From NCBI GenBank assembly GCA_034509735.1, contig JACGWO010000002.1, positions 42,983,702-43,047,701 on the forward strand: a stretch of DNA of 64,000 bases. The letters are read 5' to 3'. The notes under the pieces were generated by a model. That model made no database searches. It had not been told where the DNA came from and saw only the letters and a program-made list of their open reading frames with translations. Source of the DNA: Sesamum alatum (Eukaryota > Streptophyta > Magnoliopsida > Lamiales > Pedaliaceae). Position numbers and translations under genes: made by a program. Below, piece by piece: positions 56,776-64,000 of this stretch; within the stretch, counting starts at the first letter, position 1, and every line of letters starts with the position of its first letter.

Positions 56776-57946
56776 TATTCAAACATTAATATAATAATGT
56801 AATTATCATGTCTATTTGGAAAAAAAAAATGGACAGAACCAGCATATTCAACTAGTTTAATGGAACCTGCCAAGAGCCCAGTTCGAATCTTTTGGGCAGA
56901 ACAAAAAAGATCGAGAAAAATCAGTGAATTGGTCAATCCGATTGACCATGTTCGCACCGTTTTGTTATAAGTAATAAAAAAATCATTGTACAAAATTCAA
57001 CTTAATATTTATGTTAATTTATAGCCTTATTTTGAATTAAAAGTAGTTAAAATATTAATTAATTTAATCTGATTGTGTTTTCTTTTTTAAATTCAAAATA
57101 CTCAATTTAATCATGTAGTTTGTATTGGAAATATGAATTTTAAAGTTATTCTTTTAATGTATGACTTAATAATTGAAATCTGAGGATATATAACGAATTA
57201 TTAGCTTGAAAAAGTAAATGAGAAATTAATCAGAGCAACATATCAAAAATATTAATTTCTACCTATTATTTGAAGTGAAATACTTATCATATTGAATTGA
57301 AATATTAATTATTTAAAACTTGTATTCATTTTGCTATAGTTTTTTTAATTTAGTTATTTTATATGTATAATTAATATATACATATATTTATGTGCATAAG
57401 TATGGGTCAACCATTTTCTTTTAGTCGATTCGATCAGTCGAATCAACAATCCAATAATTCAATAATTTATTCGATTTTATTTCCTATCCAATTTTTAAAA
57501 TATTGCATGTATGTGAGTTGGATGGCTGGTTGGTAGCAAATGTGTTTTGCTTTTGTTGTGCGTAGTAGAATTATTATAACTGTACTTAAACGCTGAGTAA
57601 TAATAGAGAACGGCTAACATAGTACGATGCTAATTGTATACAGTCTGAACTAATTAATTTCGTATATGTAAGAAATGTTACTTGCTATTTATTTCCATTG
57701 TACTATGTAAACAATTAACATTTTGATGGCCCATCAATTTAATTTTTTCCTAACTTTTACTGCAATTAATGTCGAAAAATTTCTATTAAAAAAAACGTTG
57801 AAAAATTAAATGCAATAAAATTGCTCTACAATAATATAATCGTGTTCATTAATTTTCCCATGCATGTACAATGTGTTTTTTTTGGTCCACTGTGCATAAT
57901 ATTATTGAGAAATAGATGGTATTAAAATATCTTATCATATATTTTA
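56776..57946. other. AT-rich intergenic DNA
   Basis: No gene seen. The 72-residue minus-strand frame at 56775-56993 shows no domain. Confidence 0.4.
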
Positions 57947-58110
57947 AGGAAAAAATGCAAGCAATCCCCTTGTGATATTGCTAATGTGCAAATTACCCCT
58001 CTATGAAAAAATAAATAGCAATTTACCCCCTTGTATTTTTTAAAATGAAGCAATTTATCCCCTTGTATTTTTCAAAATGAAGCAATTTTGGTTTTAAAAA
58101 CTGTATCTAG
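57947..58110. repeat. One-ended transposon fragment
   Basis: Contains repeated phrases GCAATTTACCCCCTTGTATT and GCAATTTATCCCCTTGTATT, each followed by AAAATGAAGCAATTT. This is the style of MULE subterminal repeats, but with only one end recognisable. Confidence 0.45.
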
Positions 58111-60016
58111 TACCTCTAACGTTTGTTTTCGTACAACAAATAGATCCATTCGATCAACAAATTCACGAATTTTGCTGATATTAGCTAAAAAGTTGGATTA
58201 AAATTCTTACCCCTAATTGACTTACTAATGATTTATTGTAGGTCAAACAAATATTTTTTGATTAAACTATACTTATAAGGATGAAAATATACATTCTCAC
58301 ATGCATTAATGCGTACGAACATATATAAGAATAGTCTTACACACATATGGAAATCGAACACTTCTCTTCTTTTTCTTTTTCTTTTCTCCTCAAAAATGAA
58401 AAAAAAAAAAAAAAAACGACTAATAATCACATTTTGTTTGTAAGACTCAAGATCAAGATTCTTTCTTCCAGTTGCAGTTGTGGTGGCATCAATGAGTACA
58501 GACTACAGAGATAAATATATATTGGTAAGTGAGTAATGCTGAAAAAGCAGTTTGTACGCACCTCATTTAAAGATCAACGTTCACTTGGAATCTAACACCA
58601 CAATCAGAGGGGCAACAATTACATTACTTTAATGCCAATTTCTACCAACCACTTTCAGTGGTAAAAAAAACCCCAGATTTTCCCCCTAAACAGAAGTGAT
58701 CATCATTGCCGTAGTGAAACAAATTCCCACCTCCCAAACAAATATACACATTTTTTCCACGTAGGAGTTGGAAAAACTGAAGCACTCATAATTACCTGGG
58801 GGTAAACTCCTACATCTAGTTTCAATCTCTCTTCTCTTGTTAGATAATTACTAATAGTATCGGAGATTAACAATTATTACTAAAGTAAATTTATTATACA
58901 TGATACATAAATACGGATACTGATACGATACAGATGCAATGATACGGAAAATTTTGAAGAAATATGACATGAGACAACGTTGACATAGTTATGTATAATA
59001 TATTATATATATTCTAAATTTTTCATAAACTAAAATATGTAATATGAAAAATATCAAGATAAAATATAAAATATGTATGTTTTGTATCTAATTTTTTTTA
59101 ACCAAAATACATTACTTTAATAAATACATAATCAGTTTATTTAGAAAGCACGCACCGAAAAGGTTTCTAATTATCCAGATTAGTAAAATTATCATAATCA
59201 TCTCTCGTTTCTTTTAGTAATTTTCATCCGAAAAACTTTTAGTTTGATATAAGTGAATTATTTTTTATTTAGTCCAAAACTCCTTTTTTTTTTTAAGATA
59301 GTCTAATTTTTTTTAAATTATAAAAAAATTCTAGACGTGTAGGACATTAATCCAAAACGTGTCAGACACATAAATAGGCGTGTCCGACACTACGTTTTTT
59401 TTTTTAAATTTTATATTTTCAAGCACACCTATACTGCGTCTGAGGCGTATCGAACACTGCATCGATAATTTTTCAAAGTGTCCGTATATTATAGCTCATT
59501 ATGAATTCCAATTCATCCATATAGTTATCAATATTGAATATGTATAAACCAACTAGTAATTATTATTATAGTAGATCGACAACTGCTATTGAAGTAAATC
59601 ACACATTGGTGGAACTCAAACTCATAACTTCTTGATTAAAGATCGCCCAAAAAAATGTACGAAAATCCAAAATTTCTAATTATTTGTTAAGAGAGAATTT
59701 CTTGAATTAATTATCATTGTGGATTACTTAAAATATTCTTAATTACATATATTTCTTCAACAGATAACCATTTTTATTAATTAATTTTAATGATGTCTTT
59801 TATACATAAAAAATAACATATTTTTTTTAGAATTTTAATCAAAATTAGATAAATATTTTAATTATGTACACGAATCGAATATACTTGTAAAACAAATTAT
59901 AAGAAAGTCCACATTCCCGGCCCACTCCACCTCCCTGTATTTAGAAATTCAACTTTTTCCCCACCTGGTAATGAAGAATAAAGTCTGTCCAACTTCTCGT
60001 AGTCCCGAACCACGCG
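58111..60016. other. Intergenic DNA with possible decayed repeats
   Basis: No gene. About 58895-59500 is repeat-like (GATACGGATACTGATACGAT and several GTGTCCGACAC/GTGTCAGACAC phrases). A minus-strand SINE-like scrap with AACTCAAACTCATAACTTC lies at 59600-59650. Confidence 0.35.
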
Positions 60017-60218
60017 CACGTGCTTCTACTGTAGCTGCACGCGGCAATTGAAAACCACAACCCAGTGGCCTCTTCGTAATTAAATCTAAATCCAGGACTC
60101 AATTCCCCGCTCCCTCAATACATACTTTTACTCGGTTTCCCTTTCTTTCGTAACGTCGCACCGGCCGTCGGTGCAACCTACACGTGGCAGCATCTGCTGC
60201 GTCTCCTCCAGCTATAAA
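60017..60218 (+). promoter_or_regulatory. Promoter with two G-boxes and a TATA box
   Basis: CACGTG at 60017-60022 and 60181-60186 (the latter within ACACGTGGCAG, an ABRE/G-box type core), then TATAAA at 60213-60218. A transcription start would be expected near 60245, followed by a CT-rich leader (TTCTTTCTCTCTCT). G-boxes are bound by bZIP and bHLH factors in light, ABA or other stress responses; which applies here is unknown. Confidence 0.55.
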
Positions 60219-60367
60219 GCACCCCCGCCTCTCTTACTCGCAAACCCTGCTTCCATTTCTACACAGATGTTTTGAGTTCTTTCTCTCTCTAAAACTTTTT
60301 CTTAAACCTCCTTTCTTCTTTCAGATCTTTTGGTGCTCCATATGGATATTGAATACTGCTTCTCTAT

Positions 60368-60589
60368 ATGCTAAGCCTTTTGTATTTTGTTGCGGCGGCC
60401 TCTAATTCGCTTGGTGCAGGTCGGGAACTTTGTTTGCCGACGGCGTCGCTTTTTTGCGTTGAATTGAATGAGTATACTCTTGAATCGTACGTAATACGAG
60501 TACGTGTGAGTATACGTGCGAAGCATACGGTTCTGAAATTCATATCGCTGTTTTTGGCGAAAATCAGGTTCCCGCCTTGCATCAACTGA
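60368..60589 (+). CDS. Candidate upstream ORF / conserved-peptide ORF in the leader
   Basis: 73 codons from ATG to TGA, starting about 120 bases after the predicted transcription start, in a leader with good promoter signals. The C-terminal half is compositionally protein-like (RAKHTVLKFISLFLAKIRF, ending PPCIN), which is why I list it. Alternating Cys, Arg and hydrophobic residues do not match any enzyme domain I recognise. It could be a regulatory uORF peptide of the kind found before ascorbate, polyamine or transcription-factor genes, the true N-terminal exon, or chance. The overlapping frame starting at 60184 begins upstream of the TATA box and is rejected. Confidence 0.35.
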   Translation: MLSLLYFVAAASNSLGAGRELCLPTASLFCVELNEYTLESYVIRVRVSIRAKHTVLKFISLFLAKIRFPPCIN

Positions 60590-60599
60590 ATCCGAGGCC

Positions 60600-62477
60600 G
60601 CGGTGAATGTGATGTTTAGACCGCCGTATTATTGGATTCATGGATCTAATATTGATTCAGCTCAGGTGTAAATTTGCATTTGATTTGTTTGTTGTCACGC
60701 GGAGTAGTTCTGGATCTGAGTCGACTATTTTCAGCACTTAATAAGAGCGATAGATCTTGTTTTTCTTCACCGAGATAGGCCTGATTTATCAATTATTTGT
60801 TGCGTCATATGGAAATGATTCCTTTTCCTGGAACAGTCAATATATAACAACCTAGATATAGTTAAACAAGGACGAATGCTTATGCCAGAAAAAGAGAATC
60901 AGATTGTGCAGATGCAAGGGTAATTTTGCATGTTAGTTTGCTTAGCAATTATTCTCGTTTGCTTTGTAAGTCTTTTTTAGATTTTGGCACATCTGTGATG
61001 GATATTTTCTTAATGAGACTTTGATGGGTACTATACTTGGTGGTAAGAAAATCTTTGAAATGATGAGAGAACTCGTGATTCGGATACATCTTCTTAATCA
61101 AAATTCTTTTGTTTTATGAATTGTTAACGTGCTATTTTTGTCATTGAACTATGAAGTTTTTTTGAAGTAGTGTAGCAGGGTTTTGCTTAATTCACTAGTA
61201 TATCATGATTGATATTGTTGTTCTTAATTCCCTATATAAGCTGAATATCTTTGCTCTTCTGTATCAACTGATAAGATTTTTGAACACATTCTCCAACTGA
61301 TATCTATTTCCTATTAATTATGTTGCTGAGGATTATGCCATGAAACCTATTGTTTGCATGTGTTGGATCAATTTTTGTTGGATTTATCTACGAACACCAT
61401 TAGTATTCCTTGTCAATGATTGCGATGGCAAGGGAAAGTGGAACTCCTAATTTTTTCCTTCACATATGTCTATTTGTTTGTTCCTCAATCTTGTAAATTG
61501 TTTCTCATTGTCCTCGTGAGTTATGTCCTCATGTGATATTGGACTTTGTATTCTTTGTTTCCTTTGTATATTGTTTGGATGAAGTGAATTTATGGTAATA
61601 TGTGTCGGTGGTAATATTCACGAGGTTTTGTATAGTTATGTGTTATTTGGCTTATCAGCTAGTGGTCTTAGAAAGGATAAGATTGCATGCTTCCTTGGGA
61701 ATCTGGTGTTTTTTGTTGTTCATTTATGCTTGTCAATATACATTTATAAGTAACGTGTAGTTTCGCTTACCTACTTCCGTTTGGTGTACGAGAAATTCCT
61801 CTAGTTACAGTTAAGGGTTTTCATATTTGTCTTTTGGCACGACGACAATTTTGTAATTAACAATATGAAGTGGGCATCTGTTGTATGGGGCTTGTAGTTG
61901 AGCATCTTCAAGCTAATAATAGTGTGTTTGGTTCCGAAATAACTTAATCAGGAATTATACTTGCATTTAATTTCTAACTTAGTAGTTGGATAAAATTATT
62001 GTTCATTTCTACTCCCTGACAATTCCTTCTTTAGTAATAATTAATCATACCTATGAAAGCAGTCGTAATAAATTTTTGTATAACCGGAACACCTGGCATC
62101 TTGGGTTCTTATGTTCAAATGCCAACAGGAGTGAAGGCTGCATATCTGATTAGGTTTGCTCATTGTGACTCTTTTAGCTGGGATTTAGCACGCAATGATC
62201 AATTTTCTGTGTATAAGGTCACTTGACGGAAAATATTTTATTTTATTTGATTTATTTTTTGTACAAGGTCGTTTGAATGATAAGCTTTTTTCAAATTTGT
62301 GATTAGTAAATTAAGTATAGATCACTCATTGCTAACTTGAAGAACAACCTTTTTGTTGTGCTTTTGGTTTGATGTTAAGTATAGATTAGTCTTTGCCTTT
62401 GTTTAGATTTCCTTAATCTCAGATCCTTCATGGCCCTGAGACCGCCAATTTCTTCTTCTTCTTCTTCTGGTATGAAA

Positions 62478-62510
<33 letters not shown>

Positions 62511-62591
62511 TCTCTAGTGTTTTCTGTTCCTGATAGTATGCTCAGTTGAATTTTCAACCCATTGGCTTCCAAAACTTCTGGGTGGTGCAGG
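60600..62591 (+). other. Probable long leader intron of the right-edge gene
   Basis: A plausible donor CTCAGGTGTAAATTT lies near 60664. The following ~1.9 kb is T-rich, intron-like DNA with no coding potential, including a 30-base T-tract at 62480-62509 preceded by TTCTTC repeats. Confidence 0.4.
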
Positions 62592-63587
62592 ATGGAGCCA
62601 GTAGATCAAGAGGCACACAAGTTGGGATGTGGTCCTGCTACCGTAGTAAATGAATGTAAACATGGTTGTGTTTTCATGGACGCATGTTGCTTTTAAGCAT
62701 CAGTCACTATGTTAATAGCACAGAGCCAGAATTTCTGAACATATATTGTGCTCCTATAAGTATATATTGTCACCATCTAGCTCAGCAACTTCAATAATAA
62801 TTCGGAAAATCAGAGAGGGTAAAAAGTGCCATAGGGAGATGAAATCCAGGGGACATTGGGGCATAATGCATGAATTTCTGAAGTTGACTGTCCCTAGTTT
62901 GTGAATGACTGGTTTATTAACTTACCAAACTTAGAGAATGGAAAAGAACGGGAATGAGATGATGATATATAGTGTTACTCCTCCAATAATTTTCACTTAT
63001 ATTGTTGTGCTAAACTTCCTTCTGGTCTGTTTTGGCTTTCACCTGATGTGGTTCATGTGGTGAATTTACTGTGGCAGTTTATGAACCATTTTGTGATGAT
63101 GCCATTAGCTTCAGATACCAAATGAAGAAAGTGAGATGGATCAGGTGCCAGTTTCTGGCCCACCCATCGGAAAGGGATGTGTCTGTGCAAAACCTGCAGT
63201 AAGTATTACAGATCCCCATCATGAGTATGAGGATAATGGGGGTACTGTACCCAAATTGGCCTAGAAGTCTTAGGTTGGCCTTCCTTCTTTCCGGCACTAT
63301 AGAGGTTAAAGATTTAATAAACTATCTTCATCCTAAGATCTGCTTGACCTCCAAGTTTGATTTGATTATTGTCTGCAAGTTGCGATTGTGAACCAGCGCT
63401 GTACAATTTGATAGAAATGATATTGTCATTTATGGTGACTGTTAATATTTTGTGGTAAAACTGCTATGGTAATGCAGTGGGCCTGCAGCAGAAACCTGAT
63501 GGTCCAAAATCTGATGCGACATTTCATTGGGGTAGTGTTGAACTTGTACAACGTGCCTGGAGAAAAGGTACTGTTAATGATATATGA
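62592..63587 (+). CDS. Tentative small-exon gene model, product unknown
   Basis: Three open segments, 62592-62645, 63115-63198 and 63489-63587, can be joined through GT-AG sites (GTAAAT, CTTCAG, GTAAGT, CTGCAG) to give 78 residues in one frame (MEPVDQEAHKLGCGPATV; GPPIGKGCVCAKPA; DATFHWGSVELVQRAWRKG). The splice choices are not unique, and no domain is recognised. These may be exons of an untranslated leader or of a noncoding transcript. Recorded because the composition is less AT-rich than the surroundings and the sites are good. Confidence 0.2.
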
Positions 63588-64000
63588 TGATCAATGCAGA
63601 TTTGGAGACAAAAGGATGTCTGCTGGTTTCAAAATCATTGAATTTTGTTTGCTGAGAGATGAATTTTGATGAGTTGGATTTTGGGTTGGGAATGGTCGTC
63701 TGCTAGCAGCACTGATGGGGACGGGTATAATCCTAAAGGAAAGGAGTGGGTTTGTACTAGAAATGCTCACCTGTTGCAGCCATGAAGAGATTAGAGTGAA
63801 CGGGTTGATTTTTGAGCCTGGGAGCAGTGCAGTTACAGACTTTTCTTAAAATTGATCTCAAGCTGTTGGATTGTGATTGAGCTTAGCTTGGTGGCTCTCG
63901 ACGCACTGTAAATGCAAGTGCTTAATACGGAAGATAGATTGTTGGTATGGTTGCTGCTAACCGTAGTTGGAAACAACGATTAGTGGATATTGGTACTGTC
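63588..64000 (+). other. Right-edge transcribed-looking sequence
   Basis: Balanced composition, no clear reading frame. Probably the continuation of the unidentified transcript toward the window edge. Confidence 0.3.

Noticed and set aside
60184..60405. 73-residue frame starting MAASAASPP
   Set aside because: Its ATG lies upstream of the TATA box at 60213, so it is unlikely to be in the transcript.

Overview
The window is plant nuclear DNA, most likely from an asterid-type eudicot. Evidence: genes with short GT-AG introns, plant-only protein families (two pentatricopeptide-repeat proteins, a DYW domain, an NDR1/HIN1-like LEA_2 protein, GEX1), and very AT-rich intergenic DNA packed with small TIR transposons, a copia element, a LINE, Helitrons and SINE-like pieces. 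No tRNA, rRNA, CRISPR or bacterial features were seen.

Layout. 1-10.6 kb is gene-free: Mutator-type (MULE) MITEs, a 1.1-kb PIF/Harbinger element and a 5'-truncated LINE. 10.9-16.5 kb (+) is a two-exon P-class PPR gene split by a 4.2-kb intron that has collected transposons. 19.3-19.9 kb (+) is a single-exon NHL/LEA_2 gene. 21.6-23.6 kb (+) is an intronless PLS-DYW PPR RNA-editing factor. 24.2-26.4 kb (-) is a six-exon GEX1/KAR5-family nuclear-fusion gene. 26.4-37 kb is intergenic, with MULEs and a decayed copia retrotransposon on the minus strand. 38.1-39.4 kb (+) is a three-exon membrane/coiled-coil protein of unknown function with a CT-repeat leader. 41.9-46.1 kb (+) is a nine-exon LAS1 pre-rRNA endonuclease gene. 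46-60 kb is intergenic, with two Helitrons 0.7 kb apart, a 2.2-kb MULE carrying a ~250-bp-period repeat array, and hAT, foldback and SINE-like elements. 60-64 kb holds a promoter (two G-boxes, TATA box) and the 5' end of an unidentified transcript, probably continuing past the right edge.

The genes do not form a pathway. They are independent housekeeping or organelle genes (RNA editing, other organelle RNA handling, ribosome biogenesis), a reproductive gene (GEX1) and a possible defence/stress gene (NHL). Splice models were built by hand and all keep frame: PPR 474 aa, GEX1 596 aa, membrane protein 344 aa, LAS1 629 aa.

The strongest unusual signals are: the MULE with an internal tandem array and an 8/9-matching 9-bp target duplication; an inverted pair of MULEs sharing a GC-rich core; a copia element whose left LTR lacks a ~330-bp segment containing the TATA box; and a duplicated, frame-preserving copy of the LAS1 C-terminal coding end just downstream of its stop. 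I found no convincing new multi-gene system.
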